From positions 1,488,001 to 1,552,000 of the forward strand of contig JAHLEZ010000017.1 in assembly GCA_020726505.1 (NCBI GenBank): 64,000 nt of DNA, in the 5' to 3' direction. Source of the stretch: Leptodontidium sp. MPI-SDFR-AT-0119. Taxonomy: Eukaryota; Ascomycota; Leotiomycetes; Helotiales; Leptodontidiaceae. A model generated the notes under the pieces. It ran no database searches. It was not told the DNA's origin and saw only the letters and a program-made list of their open reading frames with translations. How positions within the stretch are numbered: position 1 is the first letter of the stretch; each line of letters opens with the position of its first letter. Shown here piece by piece: positions 45,452 through 57,482 of this stretch. The position numbers were made by a program, and so were the translations under genes.

Positions 45452-48400
45452 TCAACGAATATCTATTAATACTTCTGGAAATACAACGTTAGGCGTCTGG
45501 CCCTCGCTTTCAATAAATAAAAGCACGCTTAACCCTTTAACTCTTGACGTCCACGAGAGCCCTATATATAACTGCCCGTAAGTAAAAACGGGCGTCCGTA
45601 AATCCAGCCCAATAGTATAAAAAGACTACCCTTAAGACTTATTAATCATTATTACGAAACATAAACAAACCAGAAACTGCTTCCGTTGAAGAGTTATTCC
45701 TAATCCTTCGTCTGTTACGGTCAATTTAATTCGTGGGAGCACCCGTAATTGACTATTAAAGTCTCCCCCTAAGATCTGCGCCTTAATATAATACGTCTAT
45801 AAACCCGTTATTACTATTCGCGTCCCGTTATATAGCCCTTTAGGTAGTACGAGATTCTATAAAAGAAGTATTAGCGCGCCAAGCTTTAAGTGTAACTATA
45901 AAGGGGGAAGTGACGGAAGATCGATTTTCTAAAGAGTTTCAGCCGAGAATTAGTGAATATCAACTTCGGCTATATCTACGTCTATTACGTGCGTGTCTAC
46001 AGCTAAATATATCCGATTCTGACCCGTAAGTCAATTAAGGATCATTTCGTTGAGTTCTGTAACTGTAGTATTTAAAGTTAATAATAAACACTAGCCCGCA
46101 AAAGTGGTAGAATTAATAGCGGCTCTCGTAAGTAGGTCTTGCGGGTATACGGATTGAATTAAGTCGGAAACACTAATAGGCTGATTTACGTACTCCAGAA
46201 TCGTAACTGAGTACTCTTGCCGAGGGTCGTAAGGTAGATTACTAACCTAGTCAATAAATTCTAGACCGTAAACCCCCTCTTGGACCCGTATATTAATCTG
46301 TAACGTAATCCGACAAAGTCGTGGCTAAATAAACGACTTTTAAAGGCAGGCACTAATAATATCTACCCGTGAGCCGCGGGGTACAATTAGAAGGATCTGT
46401 GCAAAGTCTCCCCCGAGGATTACAAGTACCCCGCCAAATAAAACATCGTCCGTAGTAGCCCGTAAATCAACGTACAGGCGGTGAACTACTTCAAAACAAT
46501 ATTTATTTTGCATAGGCACTTCGTCCCAAATAATTAAGTCTATTTATTATAAGAGAGCGCCAAGAGTACTCTGCTTTATAATATTACTAACGGACTACTC
46601 CGTAAGATCAATCGGAATCTTGAATTGCGAGTGTGACGTACGTCCGTTAAGTAATAAGAGAGCCGCAATACCCGTAGACGTAACACAAAGGACCGTTTTC
46701 CCTTAGCCACAGTAATAATAACAAAGACTTTTATAAAGAAACGTTTTGCCGGAGCCGCCTTGGCCTTAAACATAGAAATATGCGGTTTGTGAGTCCGTAG
46801 TAATAACCGTTGTAATCTCTATAAAAGCCGCAAGCTAGTCCGTATTTAGCTGACCTCTCATCGTTTCAGCTAACATAATTAGATCTTCGTTTTAATTTCT
46901 TCCTGACTATTAGGCGTGGCTACGGGCCCAATCCCACACGTAAGAAGGCAACCTAATACCCGTAAACGTCTATTATTAATCCGCAAGTCCAACCGCGAGT
47001 AGAAACAAACCGTAATCGTAATAAGGATCTAAGAAAGGAAGAGGAAATCCCGATTTAATCCGTAACCTATATATTAAATCGTCGCAGAAGTAGTCTTTAT
47101 ATCGGTCCCAGATAGCTCGCGGGTCCACAATCTCCTATTAGTAGAGCCCAGTTAAGAAAAGCGTCCGTAAACCGCCTACTAAAGTAAAGAGCTTTACCTC
47201 GTCAAAGCACTAATACTACTCTTAGTCGTTTTCGGCTAACCCGCAAGTAATACAGGCGGCCTTATAAGTCTCGTACATAGTGCCCTCAAAATCAAACAAC
47301 TCTTTAAACGATTTCGGTCCGCGAACGACTGTTAAAAGGAGCCGTAAATAGAAACGCTCGCCCGAAACAGAGCTACAATAGTATATACGGCCGAGACAGT
47401 TCTCCCCCCTTTGCCGGAACTTCCATTTATAAGTCTTCTGATCTTAAACGCAGTGAGTTGGAAACTCCAAATACAGCCATAGTCCTGTAGTAAGGTTTTC
47501 CGTATTAAACTCAAAGAACCCTATAAACGTAAAACGGGCCGTATCTCGTTTTACGGCTAGCTCTTCTGGGGGGATTCCGGCCAGAAAGTAAACTGTTTAC
47601 TCCCCTTATAAATAGACCGCAAGGTGCTATACAGGTGGGAATTCTTTATAAGTAAAGTACTCGAGAAGTCGCCACATAGCCTCCGGAGGACTTACGTACC
47701 GCGCTTATACGTAATTAGTGATTTCGTCGTCTGTATTTGAGACCGCAAGAGTTGTACAGTCCGCACCTTTATACACGTACTTATAGATATACTTTACGGC
47801 TTAAACTAAGCCGCAGACCTCGACGTTAATATACAAACAATAGCGGTTAAGGAGATATAGATTATATAAAACAACTTAACGGTTGTCTAATTGTACATCT
47901 CGGCCGCCTTTACGGACTATAAATGTCCGTCCATCTTGCCTACGCTAGTAAATAAAGTACCCGTCCTCGTGGACAGCCGTAATTGCCTAAAACTCTTTCG
48001 GAAATCGCTTTTAGCACGTTAACGGGTCGTTTAAGGACTTATAAGTTATACAAGGAGCGTTAGGGAAGTCACGTCCACATAATCCGTGAGTCATATTATT
48101 CAAGACTAATTCCCGTAACTCACCTGTAAGGTCTATAACCTCGTCCGGAATCTCTACAGAAATAATCTCATTAACTCGTTAAAGCACTAAGTAATCACTT
48201 AGATTCTTAAGCTAAAGAAGTAAGTGTAAATGTAGTAAGCCACGCTTTTAATATTCAATAGTATATACGTGAGCACGATGTTTTCCGAAAACCCCCTTTC
48301 TAGTAACGTCACGTAAAAGCTCTCTAACCTTTAAACGAAAAACGCGGGCGATAATATTAAGGCGGTCAATTAATTGAGATTCTGTTTTTTCTAACTCGCG

Positions 48401-50038
48401 GACGATTTCGGGCCATCGTAAGTTAGCCGTAAACGTAATAAAGAGAGTAAGCCGGCCGAAATAACGAACTATCGCCATAGAATCTTAAAACAACTATTAT
48501 ATAAAACGATTATTACCCACAAAAGAAGACGGGAGAATAAAACGACGTCCGTAATCTATAGAATTCGTATCTACACGGATTAATGTATCCGCAAGCCCGT
48601 TATATAAGTCCGCACGTATATCTTCTTAGTGAGTCCGTAACTAATCAAGTTGTGTCGTTTAATAAGCGATATAAACGTTAACAACGTATTATTAGAATAA
48701 GCGGTTAGTACAGAAGAAATTACGTGACTGACCGGTCCGCGAAAAGAGCCGGTACCTATAAAACGGCTGTTATGCTAACCGTTAATTCAGCCGAAAGCGG
48801 TCTCGATCGTAAAGCCGTAAAGACTAACACTACCCTAGTTTACTATAAGGAAAGAGTAACGGGTAACTTAACGGGAAGTAGGTTAGGTTCGTAACGTGTA
48901 CTTAATATAAAAGCGGACTGTTACGGCCTAGTTCGCAGACCGCAAGAACAATATCTCTAAAGTTAGCTTTGTCGTACTCGTCCGGAATAATCCCCGCAAG
49001 CTTATCCGTAATAGGCAGATTCTCTCGTCTCTTATTAGCACTACTTTATAAAACCAGTCGCATTTGCGGGCTAATAATAATCCGAAAATTATCATCTTAT
49101 AACCGTAAACGCTCCCGGGCGGTCCGGTATTTAGCCGTAAATAAATTCTCCTCAATAACCATCTAGTATAAATCACGTAAAACTGTAGCGTCAAGTTAAG
49201 AGTACTGCCCGAGCCGAATATCAGTTGCGTAATTAGGGTCGTAAAAAAACAATTAAGCAAAAGCGGGCGCCTATTACGGACCGGGAACTAAGGGCCCTTA
49301 TAGGTAGTAAAGTTCTCCGTGAGCCGTAAAAGTAGTTAACCCGCGGGTCAAGTCGATATAGTCTTCCTTATTAGTCTTAACAGACGTAAAAGAGAAAGCT
49401 ACGTTATATTATCGTATCTTCTAGCGAAAAGTATTACTTCGTAGATCCGTACCGTCTAATAGCCTCCGTAATACGCCTGGCAGATCCCGTAACAAGTCTA
49501 TGTGAACCGCCCCTTTCTTATAACAAAGCTTATAGTCTCCCCCAGCTACTCGCTCGTCGATCTAATAGAGTGCACTACACTTTGTACACTCGTGGGTCAT
49601 AAGACCAATATCTTACGGACCCGTAGCGACAAAAACGGACCGAAACCCAACCGGAACCGCCTAAAAGGGAGCTAGTATAATAAGTATAAGTATTATAGGA
49701 GGAGGAGGTGTTTCGGGCTGTAAAAGACTCGCAAGAGGAGGAGGTAGTGTTTCGGGCCGTAAAGGACTCGCAGGAGGAGGAGGAGGTAGTAGTGTTTCGG
49801 GCCGTAAAGGACTCGTAAGAGGAGGAGGTAGTGGTGGTGTTTCGGGCCGTAAAAGAGGAGGAGTAGGAGGAGGATCATTTTAAGCTCGCGCTGCCTCTCG
49901 CGCTGCTTCCATTTGAGCCTTCGTTCGACGACGACGTTTTGTAAGTCGTGGATTGTCCGTAAGAGCCGCAACGGAGCCGCTGCGAGTTTGTCGAGGAGTA
50001 TTCGGATCGATTTCCGCCAGAGGTTGTCGAGGATTCGA
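45452..50038 (-). pseudogene. Helitron Rep-helicase (RepHel) with RIP stops
   Basis: Reads in one frame from about 50038 to TGA 45454-45452 (1529 codons), counting scattered TAA/TAG as damage. N-terminal NLS-like KRRRRTK (about 49940), four Pro-rich repeats (49695-49865), then a zinc-finger region with C-T-K-C-S-A-L-Y-W (about 49560-49600). Rep domain: FITFTANLRWPEI (about 48435), KHRAHVYTIEY, the HUH motif HLH at 48224-48232 and the catalytic tyrosine motif KYIYKYVYKG at 47767-47794. Pif1-type helicase: Walker A GQGGSGKTFLYK (about 46735-46768), IIWDEVPMQNK (about 46508-46540), GGDFAQI, and C-terminal INKS with GLDLRTPVFTYGQLYIGLS. Nicks and unwinds DNA for rolling-circle transposition. The TTTTAG before 50038 may be an acceptor, so an upstream exon is possible. 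The open frames at 46576, 47332, 48928 and 49693 are shadows; 48248-48478 is part of Rep. Confidence 0.9.
49695..49865 (-). repeat. Proline-rich tandem repeat in RepHel N-terminus
   Basis: Four copies of a unit of about 42-51 bp encoding (A/T)SPLRPET followed by a run of Pro. Units differ in Pro count through in-frame CCT slippage. It lies just N-terminal to the zinc-finger region. Confidence 0.8.
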
Positions 50039-50101
50039 CTAAAAGCAAAGTCAATCAACGATTAAGAGCACCTTTGCGGACGTACGGACGTACCTTATGC
50101 C

Positions 50102-50117
50102 TATAACACGTGTTATA
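50102..50117. promoter_or_regulatory. 16-bp perfect palindrome upstream of RepHel
   Basis: TATAACACGTGTTATA, a perfect dyad with a CACGTG core (E-box-like), about 65 bp upstream of the RepHel frame. Possible factor-binding or Rep-binding site. Inferred from symmetry and position only. Confidence 0.45.
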
Positions 50118-50429
50118 CCGAGCCCTAACGTGATTCGTACGGAAATCAGTAGTAAGTCGATTACGGCTACACGCCACACACTATTGAAGTGGTGAGGAGT
50201 CTATTGAAGAGTCTGATTCGACGATTAAAAAGTAGTTGGAAAAGCGCGTTTATACGCGACGATATCATATCGAGTCAATACAGTTATTCGCGGGTACGTA
50301 CAGTCAGTAAGCCGAGGATTCTAGTGTTCCTACAGCTAGCGACGGGCCACCGGCTGCGGCTAATCAGAGCACTTCACGTGACAGTATTTTTAAAAATGGG
50401 ATCCACATTTAGCTCAATATAATATAGAC
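50118..50429. other. Helitron right (5') end region
   Basis: No gene supported; the + frame at 50189-50422 has no recognisable domain. The sequence turns AT-rich toward the junction near 50429. No inverted partner of the left hairpin is visible. Confidence 0.5.
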
Positions 50430-52395
50430 AGAAATTAAATACTAAGTCCTTTTATAAGTTATAGCTTATACTAAGGTATAAGTCTTTGCCACGGCTTAAG
50501 AGTTTTTTAAGAGCTTGTTAGTCTTTAGGTTCTCGCTAACGACTAACTAGGAAATCGACTTGTCGAGAGCCTAGTCTCTACAGCGCTTGGGATAGTCGCT
50601 GGCCTAATGGCCGGTCTTACTGCAGTAGAGACATGTGTTGGAAAAGACGTCTTTAAGTGTGTGAAATTAGCAGATCAATATGAGGAAACGACACGTTATT
50701 TGAAGTGATTATTGAATTGCTTGAGTTGCGACTACCTAAGAGCTTAAGGCTCTATATATACACTGTAATAGGCTTACTAGAACCTTCTAAAGTCGATTAT
50801 AAATCATTTTGATTTATAATAACTCTTAGAATCGTCTAGAAGAGAAAGGTCATGTGACCGGATAAGCGAATGTTCTGGAAGCCGGCAGGAGGCACTGATT
50901 ACAAATCAACAAGGTGTAGGGGGAGGCACGGGGGACTTAGGTTGGCGCAAAACGGGCGAAGGGGAGGGCGAGCATTAGCGGACATTCGACGATTATCTTG
51001 GAGTTAGTGGTTTCCACGCGTGAGAAGCGGGGGTAAGTGAAGTTAAACGCTAGTTATTTTTCTTTAGAATACCGTGTGAGTCGTTAGTATTATTAAAAGA
51101 GACTTAAGGAACTTCGTAGGCGGTAGTAGTGGCACGTCTACTAGCTCGTCTAGTAGTAATGTTTCGCAGCTCGCGATTTGAGACGGCTAAGAACTCGTTA
51201 AGAGTTATATAGTCTCTAGCGAATTCATATTTCTTAGTACGGATATTATACTTAAGCTTATTCGAGACTTTCTCGTATATATCCTTGAATTAACAGGTAA
51301 GTGAGATTTTTTTAGTAGCCGCATATGTCGTGAACTTTATATAGAACTTATTATACGTTATATTACTTATTTATAGTTAGTTATACTTGAGCTTAACTGC
51401 TTATACTTAGTTATAATTAAAGAAACGCTAGTTTAAAGCCTTTAAGACGTTGACGGTTTTATTAAAGTCTTTAGTAAAGTCGGGGTTTATTTATTTAAAG
51501 ATAATAGTCTTAGCCTTTTCCTTTGTATACTTAAAGTAGGCATAAACTTGCGATTTACTAATAAAGAAGTTACTTAAGTACTTTTAAATAAAAAGCTTTA
51601 TATTTATTTTTTAGGTATTATATTTAATTTCGCCCTTATAGTCGCTAAAGGGGGCACGAGGGTACTTAACTTTATTAGGCTTAACGACAGGGATAACAGG
51701 GTTTAGCTTAAGGAGATAATAGTTAGCTATCGGCTAGAGGTCCGCCGTACGAGTATACACTAATTAATTAAAAGGGGAAGAAGTGCGAGTCTCTTAGCGA
51801 GGGTTATTAATAGTATATTAAGTAAGGGCTTGCGTGATAGCGGCGGCGATAGTAGAGCTGACGGAGTCCTTAATTAGCTGATTTACTCTAGCTTATTAAG
51901 TAAGGGTAAGGCCTTTTATATTAGTAGACTTTAGTAATGTGTAAAAGAAACGCTAGGGTCTGTCCTTTAGGTCTAAGTTAAATCCGTTAAAGTTGTTTAG
52001 CTTTTCTAAAAGAGTCTCGATAAAAGGGACGGGGATATTAATAAAGCCTAGCCGTAAAGGGGCGCTTCTTTTTCTAGAGCTTCGCTAACAAGGGGGAGAA
52101 GTTAGTAAAGGTAGTAAGGTGGGGTTAAGGGGTGTTTAAGGTTGTCGATTAATTTATTAATTAAATATATATTCTAAAACAGGGACACGCGTTAAGTTAT
52201 AGTAAGGTAAGTTAATCGCGAGAGAATATCCAGCTTTTTCTGAGATAGTTTATTACTAAGGCAAAGAGGTACTTATTTATTAAATAAGCTAAGGTGTTAA
52301 GGCTTATTATTAATTTATTATAAGGGCAGGTTAATAAGGCGTAAAACTAAGTAAGATATAACGCTTTATAATAAAAGGGTATTAGTCTTTTTTTA
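50430..52395 (-). pseudogene. Gypsy-3 gag remnant
   Basis: The reverse complement matches Gypsy-1 about 1936-3650 and Gypsy-2 gag. Recognisable Gag blocks include the segment like YKGEIKYDA near 51630. A non-homologous-looking stretch at about 50590-51110 (GC-richer, with repeated AGGCACGGGGG-type purine runs) is absent from Gypsy-1 and may be a small extra insertion. No intact frame. Confidence 0.75.
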
Positions 52396-52697
52396 TATTA
52401 CGATTAATAAGAGGTTAATACGGCGAGTAGACTCTAGCTTTGTATTTAAGCTTTAAGTTACGCTTAAAATTAAGAAGAAAAGACTAAGAGAAAAGGAGAG
52501 CTCTTTATAAGGGGGGGCTCGAGTATAAATACACGAAGGACCCTTCTAATAAGGTCTAGCGCAGTTAGGGGCTATTTACATCCACATGTCGTATGCTCGC
52601 CACTTAGTCTTCCCTATTAGGCTTAGCGCCGTCGCATAGCTAGCGATGCTACGAGCCCGTGTCGGTTAGAATACGAGGCGCATCGTAGGTCGTAACA
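52396..52697 (-). repeat. Gypsy-3 5' LTR
   Basis: 302 bp on the - strand, TGTTACGACC (ending at 52697) to CGTAATA (52396). It aligns over its length with the other four Gypsy LTRs, including the GAGCTC hairpin region. The 3' partner is missing. Confidence 0.93.
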
Positions 52698-53101
52698 ACC
52701 AGTGCATATCGGGAGCCTAAAGAGAACATTTCTTTAGCTAGCGCGCCCCACGCGATAGCTTACGAAAGTGTATTAACAAATTACTAAAAATATACCCAAA
52801 ATATTTAGGGAGATAATAATACTAAGTAACATACTTAAGAGTTAAACTACTAGATATTTTGACCAGACTAAATATTAGTGCCTTAAAGAGACAAAAGGAT
52901 GTCCCTCTGATTTGTCGTGATCTTAACTATCATAATATAATTAACAATTAAGCTAACCAAAGTCCCCACGACTTACGTAGAAAAGGTCGTACGCGGTAGT
53001 ATCTTTATATACTGCCTAAGTCCCCACCCCACCATTCCGGACACCCCGTAATTTTACTACTACCTACAACAACACTTAATAATTTTATAACGCTTTAATT
53101 T
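52698..53101. other. Region between Gypsy-3 and the Pogo-like transposase
   Basis: AT-rich apart from a short GC-rich block near 53015-53050. It probably holds the 3' untranslated end and terminal repeat of the Pogo-like element. I could not find the matching 5' inverted repeat. Confidence 0.4.
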
Positions 53102-53775
53102 CTATGTAATCTTCTGTAGTATTAGAATCTCTTGTTGAATTTAAATTAATAGGTATAATTTCTTGATCTCTAGCTGTAATTTGAGCTCTTTAAATAGCCT
53201 GAATATTTGTAAACTTGGAATTTAGGCTAGTTTATACTTTCCGCTTTTTCCGTGGTTGTAATTGATTTAATTTAGCCTTTAATTGCTATATCTTTATCTC
53301 TGCCTAGTTAAGAGCGAAGTCCTTTTAAACAAAAGCCTTAATAGCTTTTTTAAAGAGTAGTCGACGTATTAAAGGGTTGTCATATAATAATTTAAACAAA
53401 GTATTAAGTTGCAACCTGAATTCTTTACTAGTCTTTAGCGTAGATTATACAATTAATGATTCCTCCACTTCCTTAATAGTCTAAAGGTCCTCCGGGGCAT
53501 TAGTTTTTAGCTCCTGATTACTATTCTCTAATAGTAATCGGCTTATTAGTGGTTTTACTATACTTACTAGCCAGAGACCGGTAGCTCTCTAGCCAGCTTT
53601 AATATTTATACCCGTTAAGCTCTCTTGCCGTATCATATAATAATATATTAAGAAGTTACGCTTGCTAATTGGGGTAGAATTAGTCATTAATGCTAATAAA
53701 TTAAGGTGTTTCCGGTAGGATGCCTTAAGAGGAGAAAAAATCGATAAATCTAAAGGTTATAAGACGTGTACATCA
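53102..53775 (-). pseudogene. Pogo/Fot1-like (Tc1-mariner) transposase, C-terminal part
   Basis: The - strand reads HVL, stop, PLDLSIFSPLKASYRKHLN, then STPISKRNFLIYYYMIRQES and RATGLWLVSIVKPLISRLLL, the typical tail of fungal DDE_1 (Pogo/Fot1) transposases. Three residues of the final D-E/D region would lie upstream and are not seen: the frame breaks at about 53775 at a GC-rich inverted-repeat block. It ends near TAG 53104-53102 after a basic C-terminus (PRKKRKV-like near 53225-53240). TAA/TAG stops fit RIP. It is a truncated remnant, and the N-terminal half was not found in the window. Confidence 0.82.
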
Positions 53776-53787
53776 GCAAAAAAATTT

Positions 53788-53836
53788 GGGCGCAGCCGTC
53801 CGCCTACGGCGCCGGAGGCGCCATTTGGCGCCTAAG
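53788..53836. repeat. GC-rich inverted-repeat block with three GGCGCC sites
   Basis: An island of GGCGCC palindromes (three within about 30 bp) preceded by GGGCGCAGCCGTCCGCC in otherwise AT-rich DNA. It sits exactly where the Pogo-like reading frame is lost, so it may be the end of another inserted element. Its identity is unknown. Confidence 0.55.
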
Positions 53837-53849
53837 TTACATGTCGAAA

Positions 53850-56800
53850 ATTTTAGGGACAGCTACACACTATACTAAATCAAACCTACTGCCACTGCCG
53901 CCATTAGGGTCTTCGACATCATAGTAACACATCGCTCCGCTAGGCTTCTCGTTCCTCTTAGTTTATTATAAAGCTCACTACATCCTACGGTATCCCCTTT
54001 ATTAGTAATGACTTTATTGCCATCGTCCCCCGGTACTTCCTCGCTTCCTTCTTCACTTACGCGTCCTTACGACGCGTGGTTAACTTGTACACTTAGATCC
54101 CTTAACACCTCTAACGCATAATTAACTCCAGGTTAAGCTAATACTTCGTCGACATTAATGTAACCTTTACTAATAATAATCCGACGTAATCCTTCGTCGT
54201 CACGGCCGGCGTAATTAGTCACTAGGTTTTGGGCACCGAGATTACCTCTTGTGCGCCTAGTACTTTACGTAGCCCCCGTGCTTTGAGATTTATTGGCGCT
54301 ACTACTACTTACGAGATTAATAATATTATTATAACTATTTAGAAATTTAGGAATCGTGTATCTTATTCTATAGTCGCCGTATATTAAATTACACTACAAC
54401 TACTCCCCTCGGCCGATAACATTAATATCACTAACAAAATAAGCTTGTTACACAATTAGCCTAACGAAAAAGCGTCCCAGTCGAAAGCGTCCGAAAGAGT
54501 CCCAAAGCGTCCCACAGCCAAAGTGTCCTAGCCAAAGCTTTAATTCCTACCCGAATCAAAGTCCACCTACGTAGCTATTAACTTAATTCAATTAGGTAAC
54601 GTGTTACTTACTCGCTAGTGAAATGTCCTTTAACCTCCGTGACGGCTCCTTTTTAGAAGGGAATTAGTCAGAATCGTCGTATAACACCCATAATCTCCAC
54701 TTAGGAACTTTTTTACTAAGTTACAGCTATTTATCGAGGTCCTTATTACAAGATATCGCTTTTTTAGTACTACTCCTTAGTGCCTTAGCCTAATCTTTAG
54801 CAGACTGCAAAAAGATGATTTTACCGCTAACGAGACTTAATTAATTTAGTAGTACTTTTCACCTGGCAATTTCATTTATATTAATATACTTACCACTATC
54901 TAGACTCTCGCTAAAAGCAACCTAAACTACCTCTAGTAATCTAGTAAGTAATGTATTATATATAAAGTCTCTGCTTATATCTTAATACTATTAATATTAA
55001 ATTCTATTTAGTAATATATAATAAGTGTACTTACTTAAGGCAATAACCGCTATTTGCCGCCGACCTATAAAATATTATACTTAATTTACTTTTATAGCGA
55101 AATAAGTATTTAGTATTGACTTACTCGCTCGCTTCTTTGGCTGTATTATAGATTCGACATTGGCCTTTTTTTAATTAGTTATTATATTACATAATATAAA
55201 GGCTCTTTACTTACTGGAATTTTCGCTTATTAGACTACCATGTAGTGGCACCTGCCGTCGAGCTAAGAGGCTTTAGTGTTCTTTAAGGCGGCAGCATCTC
55301 CCTTAACACTGACAAGCTTGCTTCAACGTCGTTCTCCGGCATAGTATTATTTATGTCAGGATTAACATCGTTAATACCCACGTTAGGGTTTCCCCCTTAG
55401 CTCGTATACTTGGTTTTCCCTATACCTTTTATACTAAAAGGTAATTTATTACCCGTTAAACTTCCCCCTCTCGTAAACCTAAAGTTCGAAGGCTATGAAC
55501 TTTCTTCGAAGTCTTTGACTTAAGAAGTATTAACCCCCTACCCCGCTTTGTTAAAGAACTTACGTTAGATAACCTAATTCGCCTTTTTATTTTCTCCGCA
55601 ATTAAGTAAATATTATCGCTATTTACTTAAGTAAATATTATTACTATATATATAAGAGATTAGCTTTTATTATATATACCTTTATAAAGTCGAGATCGTT
55701 GAGTAAGTCGTCTAAACTTAAATCAAAAGGCGTTTTAATAGACTTCTCTCGCACGGCTATACGAGCAGTATTAATAGCCCTTATGACCTTTATAGAAAGA
55801 CCGCCAAGGATGACCTTTTATCAATCACGGTTCATTCGTCTCCAGCTGTCTTTAATAAAGCGAAATAATACTATTGTATTTAATAATTAGTATAATATAA
55901 AAAGATATAATGATTATAAGAGTACTTACGTCTATCGTTAGCGGGTGTAGTTGGCACGGCTTTTGAGCCCCAAGTCTGCTCATAATAGGCAAGTATTATT
56001 ATTGTATAAACGATAACTATAAATAACCTATTAATAATTACAAACTAAGCGAGGACCTTTTCGTAGGCCGTATTAGCCTAATATGTCTTGGCTTAGTATA
56101 ATAATATAAGACATTTAATAATAATGTCATTAGTCTATTTTATTTTCCTTAGTTATATTAATAGTTAGTAAATGTTAATTTCTATAGCTAATATTAATCT
56201 CTCTTAAGTTCGGCGATAATATCGCGTAATCCTTGGCCATCTTTGTCTAAAATACGGGACGAGTTTTAGGATTTAGTACCTTAGGAGTTATATTAAAGGT
56301 GTTTATTACGTTTTCTTTAACTAACCTTAATAAAAAAGAACGCCGATTGCCGACGTAATCTCGTATTTATATATAGTATTAGTTTGGGGTTCTTTTATAT
56401 ATAAACGCACAGGAGACGAGTAGTACTATACCTTCCGAGTAATTATAGGCTCCAGGTTATACGATTAAAACCCGTTTGCTTATTCTTACTAGCGTATCAT
56501 GTCCCAGCACTCGACGACGGCTAGACCCAACCGGATATTATCTTCTTCCGACTAAAACATAAACTTAAGTTAACACTTACTCGTTATCTACGCCGCTACT
56601 ATTAAAGAGTATGCTAATTAAATCTCGCGATTATTATAATTAGTAGCTCCTTATATAATCAAATTACCTCGACCTCCCCGACATTTGACGTTTCCCTAAG
56701 GTAGGCCCGATGTGGAATTTGTGGACTCGGCAACGCTCTTAGTTTCTATATTAGAGCTTATTTATGTATTTATTCGAGCGAGCGAGCGGGCGTTAAGTTA

Positions 56801-57480
56801 ATTAGTTTAGAGACTCTTTAAGACATCCTTTCGTAGTTGTAGGCGGTTAGTATCCTTTATTATAATACGTTGACCTTACACTATATTAACATTTAGTACC
56901 GAATAATAAACAATAAAGCCTTACTATCGATGACACGCGTAAATTGCTGCCTCCGGGACCTCCGCCAAGTGGCTTATAGGGGGCTTAACTATAAGATTAA
57001 GACATTTTCTTAATAAAGTCAATCTACGGCTCGAGTTTTCGAAGGGTTAATAACACTTATACACAATATTAGGAGTTAAAAGCGATAAGTAAAAGTAACT
57101 CTTAAAAACAAAATATTAATTAAATAATAAAAAAGATTTCTACTCGTTTAAATAAAAGGGGAGAAAACGCGAGCATATAAAGAAGACGCGTTATTATTAC
57201 CGCTAACTAAAATCTCCAAGCGCAGTTTCTAACCCTTCCTTTTTTAAGTTAACTCTTCACGTCCGCGTTAGAGCTTTTCTCTTAATTATTATTAGTCGTG
57301 TTTGTCTCGCGTTTAGGAGTCGCGGCAGCCTTTAATAAAAGTCTTATTTATATATATTTAACTAATAATAAACAAATCACTTATGTCGATACATTATAAG
57401 ATAATAGTAATAATAACGAAGATCTAAATTCGCAGTTCTTGCCAAAGATAAGAGTAGAGATAATCGTGCGCCACCGTCGT
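53850..57480. other. Unassigned AT-rich, RIP-affected region
   Basis: About 3.6 kb with no reading frame I can assign. The short + frame at 55699-55890 has no recognisable domain. The AT-shift and stop density suggest decayed repeats. Only a short tandem repeat at 54467-54540 stands out. Confidence 0.5.
54467..54540. repeat. Short tandem repeats of AAAGCGTCCC
   Basis: Five or six imperfect copies of AAAGCGTCC(C/G), spaced 10-16 bp. Possibly transposase-binding subterminal repeats of an unidentified DNA transposon. Confidence 0.6.
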
Positions 57481-57482
57481 AA

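Larger units (their letters stand above)
43786..50429 (-). mobile_element. Helitron/Helentron-like rolling-circle transposon
   Basis: About 6.6 kb inserted in Gypsy-3. It encodes a Rep-helicase on the - strand and a spliced Cys-rich gene on the + strand, tail to tail, with a minisatellite between them. The left end, which is the 3' end in Rep orientation, is a GC-rich palindrome (43786-43828). Comparison with Gypsy-1 and Gypsy-2 places the junctions at about 43785/43786 and 50429/50430, with up to two bases of ambiguity. I see no target duplication, no terminal CTRR and no A-T insertion site, so it may be a Helentron-type or diverged element. RIP stops are present but less dense than in the Gypsy elements. 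Confidence 0.85.
8484..52697 (-). mobile_element. Gypsy-3, outer Ty3/Gypsy element split by four insertions
   Basis: A - strand copy of the Gypsy-1/2 family. Pieces in its own 5'-to-3' order are: LTR 52697-52396, gag 52395-50430, protease to early RT 43785-42586, RT 34917-34720, RT to RNase H 12820-12038, integrase and GPY region 10252-8484. The gaps are filled by the Helitron, Copia-3, Gypsy-2 and a gag-only LTR element. Target duplications at the latter three confirm that the pieces were once contiguous. The chromodomain end, polypurine tract and 3' LTR (about 630 bp) are missing at the 8483/8484 junction. It is the oldest recognisable layer of the nest. Confidence 0.9.

Noticed and set aside
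48928..49260. 110-codon - frame and the overlapping + frame at 48969-49166
   Set aside because: Both lie inside RepHel but out of its frame; no conserved motif.
49693..50058. 121-codon - frame with Leu-rich tail
   Set aside because: Shadow of the Pro-rich repeats of RepHel in a neighbouring frame.
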